Part shown: positions 8,198-14,734 of the stretch, piece by piece
How positions within the stretch are numbered: the first letter of the stretch is position 1
Layout of the letters: the number at the start of each line of letters is the position of its first letter
NCBI RefSeq assembly: GCF_003045775.1
Contig: NZ_PXNS01000006.1
Coordinates: forward strand, 62,001-126,000
From: Halomonas litopenaei
GTDB taxonomy: Bacteria > Pseudomonadota > Gammaproteobacteria > Pseudomonadales > Halomonadaceae
Reading direction: 5' to 3'
Length of the DNA: 64,000 bases
Translations under genes and position numbers: made by a program
Notes under the pieces: generated by a model
Told to the model about the DNA's origin: nothing
What the model saw: the letters and a program-made list of their open reading frames with translations, nothing else
The model's database searches: none

Positions 8198-9127
8198 CGG
8201 CGAGGCCCCCGTGGGGGCGCACACCAGTCTCAAGCGCTTTGAGCCGTCAACCACAGCCGTCCCCGCAGCTTTCCATCATATTCTGTCAGTTTCTACTCGC
8301 TAACCTGTTGTTCGCCTCTGGCTAGCTATCGTCGCCTTTCGACACCGCCTGGGCTCTCACACCGTAGGAAGACTATCCAGTTTTAGCGCCACCTCCCGGT
8401 CGAAATGGCCAGGATCGCAGGCTATGCTAAAAACCAACAAGCTTACTTAGGATTGCACAAGGCGTCAGGTTCTGTACGGAGTTGCGACAAGTGGCGGCGA
8501 GACAAGCAGTACGGCGAGGGAATGCTGATCGAACGACGGAATCAGGTGACAAGCCAAAGCCATAACCTTGGCTTCAAATACGTCATGTCACACAACGCGC
8601 AGCACCAGTCCCAGCTTACGAAACTTGTGATATCTCCCCGACAGAGAGCGATGACGTCGCCACCGTGATGTTCAGGGAGAGACTTGCACGGATGGCATGT
8701 CCCCCCGGTAGGGTGCTCGAACGGTTTGTGTCGCCGCTCCCCACCGCTATGTTCGCGCCACCTGATTTACAACGACTGATTGCCCTGTGGGGGAGGCCAG
8801 CAAGGGTCTCCTGATGGGGCCGCAGCGCTCGTACTAAAATGGATTTATACACAGTATATCTGGCTGCACGCCGAGGGCCGGCAGGGAATGCTGAAAGTGG
8901 GTGCTCACTTAATGCGCATAGTCTCAAGGTTTTAGTTGGAAAAACAAAAAGCATAGAGAAAAGCCTCGAAGCAATATGCGGCACGGTTATCGGAAAAAAT
9001 GAGCATGCACGTTTTCAGATTTCGCGAATTGACGGAGAAGTGAAACCACCCGTGGGATTTCAAGTAGATAATCGGGGACTTTGCGGAACTAGTCGCGGAA
9101 AATTTGAGCACGCCTACGATTAAAAAT
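8198..9127. other. Gene-poor relic region left of the cassette array
   Basis: About 0.9 kb with no credible gene. Open frames exist on both strands (the longest read at 8405-8668 plus, 8616-8984 minus and 8839-9123 plus), but none has a ribosome binding site and a recognisable family motif together. From about 8840 the base composition turns AT-rich, like the cassettes to the right. It could hold a decayed integrase gene, attI or an IS remnant, but I could not recognise integrase motifs (such as the Arg-His-Arg-Tyr residues) in any frame. Confidence 0.5.
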
Positions 9128-9134
9128 GTTAGGC
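9128..9134 (+). other. Integron core site GTTAGGC at the left end of the array
   Basis: GTTAGGC matches the integron crossover consensus GTTRRRY and precedes the first cassette gene by a few bases. I see no matching RYYYAAC arm upstream, so it may be the attI crossover or the last remnant of a lost cassette. Confidence 0.5.
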
Positions 9135-9150
9135 ATCAGTGAGTAGCCTT

Positions 9151-9555
9151 ATGTTAAAGGGTCATTGCTTCTGCGGCAATATAATCTACGAGGCTGGCCA
9201 TTCACCCAGCTTCGAAACCAATTGCCTCTGTTCTATTTGTCGCCGTACCAGTGGAGCTCCACTCGTCACTTGGTTCACGGTGCCAATTGAAGACTTCCAT
9301 TTTATTAGTGGCAGTCCCTCAATATTTAAGTCTTCCGCTCATGGTACTCGTACATTCTGCCCAGACTGCGGTACACCACTAACCTTCAGTTCTACTGAAT
9401 CACCATCGTCTATTGATGTTACCACCTGCACCTTGGATGACCCTGAGAATTTACCACCAAAGGACTTAACTATGGCTAAATATAAGTTGTCCTGGTTTCA
9501 ACTAGGCGATGATTTGCCTGTTTACCTAGAGGGGCATGAAGGTGAAGATACCTAA
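9151..9555 (+). CDS. GFA-family (CENP-V/GFA zinc fold) protein, cassette 1
   Basis: A 134-residue protein that begins MLKGHCFCGNI, the classic N-terminus of the glutathione-dependent formaldehyde-activating (GFA) family. The zinc ligands are visible in order as CFCG, CLCSICRR and TFCPDCGTPL. A GTG at 9139 in the same frame would add four residues; the ATG at 9151 fits the family better. The last residues run into the attC site (the stop overlaps its left arm), as is usual for cassette genes. GFA proteins bind zinc; many have unproven activity, with glutathione adducts or small aldehydes proposed. Base composition is clearly lower in GC than the flanking core genes. Confidence 0.85.
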   Translation: MLKGHCFCGNIIYEAGHSPSFETNCLCSICRRTSGAPLVTWFTVPIEDFHFISGSPSIFKSSAHGTRTFCPDCGTPLTFSSTESPSSIDVTTCTLDDPENLPPKDLTMAKYKLSWFQLGDDLPVYLEGHEGEDT

Positions 9556-9609
9556 CAAATCAATCAACTCGGACATGCTTACGCATGCCGGTTATCTCAG
9601 GCGTTAGGC
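9550..9609 (+). repeat. attC site 1 (60 bp)
   Basis: The left arm is ACCTAAC (9550-9556) and the right arm GTTAGGC (9603-9609). Inside, CGGACATGC pairs with GCATGCCG around a TTAC loop, leaving one extrahelical A, the hallmark of folded attC sites recognised by integron integrases. Confidence 0.88.
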
Positions 9610-9643
9610 CGCACGGATGCGTACTGCTCACTGGAGGCAATGA

Positions 9644-10036
9644 ATGGCCACATACAACGGTGGTTGCCTATGTGGTGCCGTTCGAATTATGGCGTCAGGC
9701 CAGCCTTATCGCGTCGGCCTGTGCCATTGTCTTGACTGCCGCAAGCACCATGGTGCCCTCTTTCACGCTTCCGCCGTTTTTCCCAGAGACGCAGTCATGA
9801 TCGATGGCGAGACCAGAAACTATGAGGAGCGTCATCTCTGCCCACAATGCGGCTCATCGGTCTATTCGTGCAGCGCAGATGAAATCGAGGTCAATCTAGG
9901 TTCGCTGGACTTTCCTGATCAACTAACCCCGACCTACGAACTCTGGACGAGCCGTCGAGAGTCTTGGTTGCAGGCGTTTCCATCTGTCCGGCGCTACACC
10001 CAAGATCGTGACCCCACGAGCCGTGTTGAAGAATAG
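9644..10036 (+). CDS. Second GFA-family protein, cassette 2
   Basis: A 130-residue GFA-family protein, only distantly like its neighbour. Zinc ligands appear as GCLCGAVR, CHCLDCRKHHG and HLCPQCGSSVY. The start at 9644 is fixed by GGAGG at 9633-9637, six bases upstream. The C-terminal region, with TSRRESWLQAFPSVRRY, resembles the usual end of GFA proteins (tryptophan followed by a short basic tail). It sits alone between attC 1 and attC 2 with no promoter of its own visible, the standard layout of an integron cassette. Substrate unknown. Confidence 0.85.
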   Translation: MATYNGGCLCGAVRIMASGQPYRVGLCHCLDCRKHHGALFHASAVFPRDAVMIDGETRNYEERHLCPQCGSSVYSCSADEIEVNLGSLDFPDQLTPTYELWTSRRESWLQAFPSVRRYTQDRDPTSRVEE

Positions 10037-10092
10037 GCCGCCGATGAATCGTCGCGCTTCTTTTCACAATCATCAAAGGTTGAGCCGGTGCG

Positions 10093-10178
10093 GCCTAACC
10101 AGTTGCTGCAGGGGACGTTTGACCCGACACCCGCTTGCTATCGCAAAGCGCAAATGCCCCTGAGTTCAGGTGTTAGGC
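10093..10178 (+). repeat. attC site 2 (86 bp)
   Basis: The left arm GCCTAAC (10093-10099) is the exact complement of the right arm GTTAGGC (10172-10178). CAGGGG near the left pairs with CCCCTG near the right. The left arm also complements the core at 9603, so cassette 2 (9604-10172) is self-consistent as a circle. Confidence 0.88.
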
Positions 10179-10201
10179 TCCATGAGCCACGGAGGAATTG
10201 A

Positions 10202-10612
10202 GTGGAAATCAAGTGTATTGCAGGCTTTGCATCAATTACCAAAGACCCTGCGGCAAGTACGTCCTTGTATGAGGATGCGCTAGGTCTGCCGCTAGAAAAG
10301 ATGGACGATTATCGTTTCATGGATAAATTCCCAGGAGCGAATCATTTCGGGGTATGGCCCCTCGCTATGGCGGCCCAATCTTGTTTTGGGCAGGAGGAAT
10401 GGCCTGACCATGTTCTTGAGCCGACAGCTACAATTGAATTTGAGTTGGCGGACGCAGCTGCAGTGGAAGCGGCAGTGAAAGAATTGAAGGAAAGGGGGCA
10501 GGAGTTCGTTCATGAATCCCGGGCTGAACCCTGGGGGCAGACAGTTGCAAGGTTTATGAGCCCCGAGGGAGTGTTGGTAGGTCTGAGTTATGCGCCATGG
10601 CTTCATGAATAA
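10202..10612 (+). CDS. VOC-fold (glyoxalase/bleomycin-resistance-like) protein, cassette 3
   Basis: A 136-residue protein of the vicinal-oxygen-chelate superfamily. It starts at GTG 10202 with GGAGG six bases upstream. The paired beta-alpha-beta-beta-beta modules are visible: the first opens KCIAGFASITKDPAAST and has SLYEDALGLPL; the second is AAVEAAVKELKERGQEFVHE, followed by WGQTVARFMSPEGVLVGLSY. Metal ligands are not obvious, so it may be a binding protein rather than an enzyme. Such proteins in cassettes often confer drug or metabolite resistance, but there is no sequence evidence for a particular ligand. The stop codon lies just before attC 3. Confidence 0.8.
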   Translation: MEIKCIAGFASITKDPAASTSLYEDALGLPLEKMDDYRFMDKFPGANHFGVWPLAMAAQSCFGQEEWPDHVLEPTATIEFELADAAAVEAAVKELKERGQEFVHESRAEPWGQTVARFMSPEGVLVGLSYAPWLHE

Positions 10613-10614
10613 GA

Positions 10615-10690
10615 GCCTAACCATAGCATCAACGCGGACTGGCTTTTCCGGTGACGCTGAAAAGCCAACCGGTTACGCTGGGCGTTATGC
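10615..10690 (+). repeat. attC site 3 (76 bp)
   Basis: Left arm GCCTAAC (10615-10621), right arm GTTATGC (10684-10690). A long inner stem pairs CGG-A-CTGGCTTTTC with GAAAAGCCA-A-CCG. The left arm complements the core at 10172, defining cassette 3 as 10173-10684. Confidence 0.9.
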
Positions 10691-10705
10691 AGAAGGAGAG
10701 TGACA

Positions 10706-11050
10706 ATGCAGTGTCCAAAGTGTGGATCTTTAAAGATTGACAAGCGGAATTATGGAAAGCGAGCGGGGGCTACCATCGGGGGGATGGGTGGAGCAGCCGG
10801 TGGGGCGGCAACCGCCGTTGCTGGCGCTGCTGCAGGAGGAAAGGCAGGTGCGGCAGTTGGCTTGATTGCTGGCCCTCTTGGTGCGGCAGCGGGAGCCTCG
10901 ATTGGTACAGTGGCGGGAGCTATCGCTGGTGCCTTGGCAGGAGGTACAGTAGGTGCCACGGCTGGAGCGATGACGGGTAGGGCAGTAGACGAGAATATTC
11001 TTGATAATTTTAAGTGTTTGAGCTGCGAGCACGCATTTAATGAGGCTTAG
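10706..11050 (+). CDS. Glycine-zipper protein with a split zinc ribbon, cassette 4
   Basis: A 114-residue protein starting at ATG 10706 with AAGGAG seven bases upstream (a GTG at 10700 would add two residues). It opens MQCPKCGS (first CxxC) and ends with CLSCEHAF (second CxxC). Between them lie about 75 residues of almost pure Gly, Ala, Val and Thr with GxxxG-type spacing, typical of glycine-zipper membrane segments. The two CxxC halves could fold into one zinc ribbon if the hydrophobic part forms a hairpin through or along a membrane. Function unknown; membrane insertion or pore formation is possible but speculative. It lacks an attC of its own in good condition. Confidence 0.75.
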   Translation: MQCPKCGSLKIDKRNYGKRAGATIGGMGGAAGGAATAVAGAAAGGKAGAAVGLIAGPLGAAAGASIGTVAGAIAGALAGGTVGATAGAMTGRAVDENILDNFKCLSCEHAFNEA

Positions 11051-11154
11051 TTGCGGTGTGACAAGTGGCTGAAGCCGCAAGAAGGTTGAGCACTTCCCAT
11101 TCCTTCCATGTTGTGGTCGACATGTCGGTTATCTTTTCGATATGGAGTAAACTC

Positions 11155-11228
11155 GCCTAACCACCGCGTGAACGCGGGCAAGATTTGTCGCTGCGCTCCA
11201 TATTTCGCCGGTACGCTAAACGTCAAGC
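11155..11228 (+). repeat. Degenerate attC-like site
   Basis: A perfect left arm GCCTAAC (11155-11161) and the attC-like motif GCCGGTACGC are present. The right arm reads GTCAAGC (11222-11228), with the essential GTT changed to GTC. It ends just before the ribosome site of the next gene, where an attC should be. It is probably an inactivated attC. Confidence 0.55.
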
Positions 11229-11241
11229 AGTAGGGGGAATT

Positions 11242-11637
11242 GTGTACGCAAATGTGTCCCGTTACGGAATCATCCTGAACTCCGAAAACTATTCGGATTG
11301 CGTTGCTTTTTATCGCGACCTATTTGGTCTTCCTCCGCTGTTCGAAAAAAATGAGGATAGCTTTAAACTAGCCTGTTTCGAGTATGGAAGCGGTTACCTG
11401 ATGGTTGAACAGGGGGGCAAGGCGAAGAAGGAAATCAAGTCGCCAAAAGAGTGCAGTTTCAAGTTGCGGTTCAACGTTGATGACCTGGAAGATGCGCTGA
11501 GGGAAATTAGGTCATGGGGCATCGAAGCTTCTATTACCGAGAGTGCATGGGGAAGAACCATCAATATCAGTGATCCTGATGGCAACCGAGTTGGAGTTCG
11601 GGATGAGTCCGGCTTTGTGCAACAGATCACTGCATAA
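11242..11637 (+). CDS. Second VOC-family protein, in the right part of cassette 4
   Basis: A 131-residue glyoxalase-like protein. I choose GTG 11242 because AGGGGG lies four bases upstream; an upstream TTG at 11185 would translate part of the degenerate attC. It shows the VOC pattern: NVSRYGIILNSENYSDCVAF, then YRDLFGLPPLFE, and in the second module LRFNVDDLEDALREIRSWGI and INISDPDGNRVGVRDE. The DPDGN motif is typical of the glyoxalase/bleomycin family; a Glu metal ligand may follow it. The TAA stop lies inside attC 4, the usual tight packing of cassettes. Ligand unknown. Confidence 0.8.
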   Translation: MYANVSRYGIILNSENYSDCVAFYRDLFGLPPLFEKNEDSFKLACFEYGSGYLMVEQGGKAKKEIKSPKECSFKLRFNVDDLEDALREIRSWGIEASITESAWGRTINISDPDGNRVGVRDESGFVQQITA

Positions 11638-11702
11638 CGAATCGCATCAGTACGGGGTCGTTGGCTGCCACTGAAGTGGCGCCGCTTTGCTTAGCGTTAT
11701 AC
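11632..11702 (+). repeat. attC site 4 (71 bp)
   Basis: Left arm GCATAAC (11632-11638), right arm GTTATAC (11696-11702), with an inner hairpin GCCACTGAAGTGGC. The left arm is the exact complement of the core GTTATGC at 10684, so 10685-11696 behaves as one cassette carrying two genes. Confidence 0.85.
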
Positions 11703-11720
11703 GCAAAAGTGGAGAGGTGA

Positions 11721-12284
11721 ATGTCGAAAGAGTTATTTTTTCCAGTTGTGGAAACTGAACGATTGGCACTTAGGCCTATAGCAATTGAGGACGCGGACAG
11801 CCTGCTGGGAATTTCCTCTGATCCTGAGGTTATGCGGTATTGGAATACTGCGCCTTGGGAAACCATTCAGGACGCCATTGACTTCATTAATGCGAGTAAT
11901 GATGCGATGCGACGTCAAACATCGCTCGTACTTGGCGTATATCTGAAGTCTACGGGTGAGCTGGCTGGTAAATGTATGTTGTTCAGCTATGACAAGGAAT
12001 CCAGGCGTGCCGAGATCGGATTTGGGTTGGGTCGCTCTGCTTGGGGAAGGGGTTACATTGGTGAGGCAGGAGAGGCATTAATTCAGTATGGTTTCAATTC
12101 ACTGGGGCTTCGTCGAATTGAGGCAGAGATTGACCCGGACAACCAGTCCTCTGCAAAAGCGCTTGAGAGACTCGGGTTTTCCCGAGAAGGCTTGTTGAGG
12201 CAGCGTTGGGAAGTCAACGGCATTGTCTCTGACTCGGCGATGTATGGTCGACTGGCAAGCGACCCTTCAGCAATGGCTAGCTGA
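11721..12284 (+). CDS. GNAT N-acetyltransferase (RimJ/RimL type), last cassette
   Basis: A 187-residue acetyltransferase. The start is supported by GGAGAGG just upstream. It opens with the RimJ/L signature VETERLALRPIAIEDADSL, has an acetyl-CoA loop in the region GLGRSAWGRGYIGEAGEALI (R/Q-x-x-G-x-G/A type) and ends with the NQSSAKALERLGFSREGLLR segment shared by ribosomal-protein and antibiotic acetyltransferases. It probably acetylates an N-terminal or primary amine; the target is unknown. No intact attC follows, so either the last attC has decayed or the array was cut by a rearrangement. It is lower in GC than the core gene that follows. Confidence 0.88.
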   Translation: MSKELFFPVVETERLALRPIAIEDADSLLGISSDPEVMRYWNTAPWETIQDAIDFINASNDAMRRQTSLVLGVYLKSTGELAGKCMLFSYDKESRRAEIGFGLGRSAWGRGYIGEAGEALIQYGFNSLGLRRIEAEIDPDNQSSAKALERLGFSREGLLRQRWEVNGIVSDSAMYGRLASDPSAMAS

Positions 12285-12478
12285 GAATTGCACGTGGTAA
12301 GCGCATGATGGCGACGTTAATGCGCTAGACGACCTTGAATCCAGACATTCATGCACCGGCAGTCCCGGCAAGCCGAGTCGGGTGGCGGCGAGGGTAGCAG
12401 GTCCTCTGACACCGTGTGGTCGGTGTCTGTTGTGTCTGGACGACGATTCAAAAAGGTTTACACAGGTAGAGGGAAGGG

Positions 12479-12533
12479 CACTGGCCCGGACTTGGCGGAA
12501 GGAAGCATTCTTCCCCTCAAGTCCGGGCCAGTG
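12479..12533 (-). terminator. Long hairpin behind the papain-like gene
   Basis: CACTGGCCCGGACTT (12479-12493) is the exact complement of AAGTCCGGGCCAGTG (12519-12533), a 15-bp stem. The 25-base loop contains a smaller GGAAG/CTTCC stem. It begins 5 bases after the stop codon of the minus-strand gene. There is no T-run on the minus side, but GTTTT follows on the plus side, so it may serve both directions. Confidence 0.6.
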
Positions 12534-12538
12534 GCGTT

Positions 12539-14560
12539 TTAGACGCCCTCGTCGGCCTGTAGGCCACCTGCCGGGATGCGGTCGGCGCCCCAGCTTTCCT
12601 GAATCATGGCGACGACGCGGTCGAGTTCCTGCTGGTCGACCTGGGCCAGTTCGCCGTGCTCCAGCGGGTCGTAGTGGTAGATGTACAGACGCGAGGCGAA
12701 CTGCTCGAAGGGCAGAGAGGCCTCGCCAAAGCGCTCGCCGTGGCTGGAGGTGCTGACCTTCACGCCCATGCCCCAGTCCTGGCCGCTATCGTTGTTGGGG
12801 TTGAAGAAGTAGATGCGCATCTGTCCCGACGGATCCAGCGAGGCCCGCAACACGGTGATGGCATGCCAGCCGATGAAGCGCCCGGCGCTGTCGGTGACGG
12901 CGATGCCGGCGGGCTGGGGGTGAATCAGCGGCTGGTTACCGTTGTAGTAGGGGTGGTAGCTCGCATAGAAATGGCGCAGGAAGGTGTCCAGGTCGGTGAG
13001 CTGGCCGGTGGCCACGTCGACATTGATACGAAACCCGCGTCCTGCCCACCAGCCATGGAATTCCGGGTTGACCCAGCGGTGGGGGTCTCCCTCACGACCC
13101 AGGCAGCGACGCCCCATCTCGGCGTAGATACGGTCCAGATGCGGCACCACCAGCAGCGACACTGGATCAAGGTCCAGCGGTAGGGTCTGTGCGACGCCGG
13201 AGAGGCTCTCCTGAGACGAGATCGGCTGGCCTTCGAAGTGCATCAGGATCTCATCGTCGCGGGCGGCCCAGGCTACCATCTGCAGCAGATAGTCCGGGTC
13301 GTTGTAGGCCCACATGGACAGCGCCCGCGCCGACTGGCAGGTCGGGTTGTTGCCCTGGCCGACCCCCAATGGAAGGCCCAGCATGCACAGCACACCTTCC
13401 ATCAGGCGGGCCCGATAGGACACGCCATCACCGAAGGCGGCGTGGAGTCGCGCCTCGGACCAGTCGGATAGCTTGAGGCCAAGCTGCCGCCACAGTGCCG
13501 GCGCCACCGGTGGCTGGTAAAGGATGCCACGTTCCAGGGTCAGTGCCAGCCCATAGACGGCCTGGGCGGTCTCTGGATAGATGGCGGTGCGCACCATGGT
13601 GTGGACCAGATCGCAGTAGCACAGCAGGCAATCGCGGCCGGTGGACGAAAGCCCCAGCGCCTCGGACAGCAGGTTGTCACCAAAGTCGAGCAGGTGGCGC
13701 AGCAGTACCGTGTGATAGGGCGACACCAGGCCGGTGTCGTGCATCGCTCTGGCAAAACCGCTGGCTTCGTACTGCAGGCCTCTCGCGTCCATGCTGGCTA
13801 GCCGTTCGCGGTAGACCTCGATGCCGGGGTCCTCACGGCAGCCCTGGGTCGGGCCGAACAGCGAGCTGACCAGGCGGTCCGCGCCCTGGCCACTGGCGCC
13901 CAGGTCGATCTCGGGGTTGGCCTGACACAGGGCGATCTGGGTGATCATCTGCTTGACCGGATCGACCTGGATCGGGCGCTGCTGCAGGATCCGCCAGATC
14001 TCGCTGATCAGCTCGTCGATGACGTGTTCGTAGCCGATGCGCTCGGCCAGGTACTGAAACAGCTGGCGGGGAATCTCGGCCAGACGGCCCTGGGTCTCAC
14101 GCTCTGCCTCCGACGGGGCGGAAAACAGCAGCGGCAGATTGATCGCCATGACCTGGGTGAGGTAGTGGTGGGCCCCCTCATCGGAAATGAGGTGGTGGCG
14201 ATAGCGTCCCTTGGCGACTGCCAGCATGCGCAACTCGCTCAAGGCCTCGATAACCACCAGCGAACTATCGGCGCTCTTGAGCGACTGGGTGGTCAGGGAG
14301 GGGATCAGAATATGCGGACTGGCCCAGTCCGATCCCAGAAACAGGCCTGCCTGTTCGAGGGTTTCGGCGCGCTGCTCGATTTCCGCGCAGCCTCCTGGCT
14401 GCATCAGCACACGGCGGCAGGTATCGATGACCCGAGGCAGCTTGGCCGGTTTGGCGAACTCCCGGGACTCGCCAAGGCTGGCGATCGCGTCGTCCAGCTT
14501 GGTCAGCAGGCCCCGAAGCTTGTCGTTATCCGCGGGGGATGGAGTGTCTGGGTTGGTCAC
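12539..14560 (-). CDS. Large unrecognised protein with papain-like Cys-His-Asn signature
   Basis: A 673-residue soluble protein that I cannot place in a named family. The first 380 residues are helical and repeat-like. The C-terminal half looks like a cysteine peptidase/transglutaminase-type fold: Cys408 in GNNPTCQSARALSMWA at the start of a helix, His566 in GWHAITVL in a beta-strand, and Asn587 in the next strand (YFFNPNNDSGQDWG). The order and context of these residues are those of papain-like catalytic triads. No signal peptide or membrane segment is seen, so it should act in the cytoplasm. It follows the ATP-grasp gene on the same strand after 174 bases. Activity is inferred only. Confidence 0.6.
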   Translation of the reverse strand: MTNPDTPSPADNDKLRGLLTKLDDAIASLGESREFAKPAKLPRVIDTCRRVLMQPGGCAEIEQRAETLEQAGLFLGSDWASPHILIPSLTTQSLKSADSSLVVIEALSELRMLAVAKGRYRHHLISDEGAHHYLTQVMAINLPLLFSAPSEAERETQGRLAEIPRQLFQYLAERIGYEHVIDELISEIWRILQQRPIQVDPVKQMITQIALCQANPEIDLGASGQGADRLVSSLFGPTQGCREDPGIEVYRERLASMDARGLQYEASGFARAMHDTGLVSPYHTVLLRHLLDFGDNLLSEALGLSSTGRDCLLCYCDLVHTMVRTAIYPETAQAVYGLALTLERGILYQPPVAPALWRQLGLKLSDWSEARLHAAFGDGVSYRARLMEGVLCMLGLPLGVGQGNNPTCQSARALSMWAYNDPDYLLQMVAWAARDDEILMHFEGQPISSQESLSGVAQTLPLDLDPVSLLVVPHLDRIYAEMGRRCLGREGDPHRWVNPEFHGWWAGRGFRINVDVATGQLTDLDTFLRHFYASYHPYYNGNQPLIHPQPAGIAVTDSAGRFIGWHAITVLRASLDPSGQMRIYFFNPNNDSGQDWGMGVKVSTSSHGERFGEASLPFEQFASRLYIYHYDPLEHGELAQVDQQELDRVVAMIQESWGADRIPAGGLQADEGV

Positions 14561-14698
14561 ACCGGCTCCTTGTCGTCCTGAAGTTGGCTCCCGGAGGAGT
14601 TCCGGCAGCAGTCCCTACATCAGGGGGTCGAGTCGTGTCACGTCGAGCGGACGACGCCAGTATACGCATGCTCGGGCGGCGGCGTCGCCAATCCGGCG

Positions 14699-14721
14699 GC
14701 GCTGCCCCGACGGGGCAGCGC
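14699..14721. terminator. Strong hairpin between the ATP-grasp and papain-like genes
   Basis: GCGCTGCCCC (14699-14708) pairs perfectly with GGGGCAGCGC (14712-14721) around a three-base loop. It lies 13 bases after the ATP-grasp stop codon on the minus strand. No T-run follows, so it may weaken read-through or stabilise the upstream transcript rather than end it fully. Confidence 0.45.
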
Positions 14722-14734
14722 TTAACAGGCAGGC

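Noticed and set aside
8839..8870. A LexA-box-like sequence (TTATACACAGTATATC) near a possible integrase promoter
   Set aside because: It lacks the CTGT half in the correct position eight bases before ACAG, and no integrase gene is present to regulate.
12285..12345. A possible last attC after the GNAT gene (GTTAATG near 12314)
   Set aside because: No matching RYYYAAC left arm or inner stem pairs with it; the expected GTATAAC is absent.
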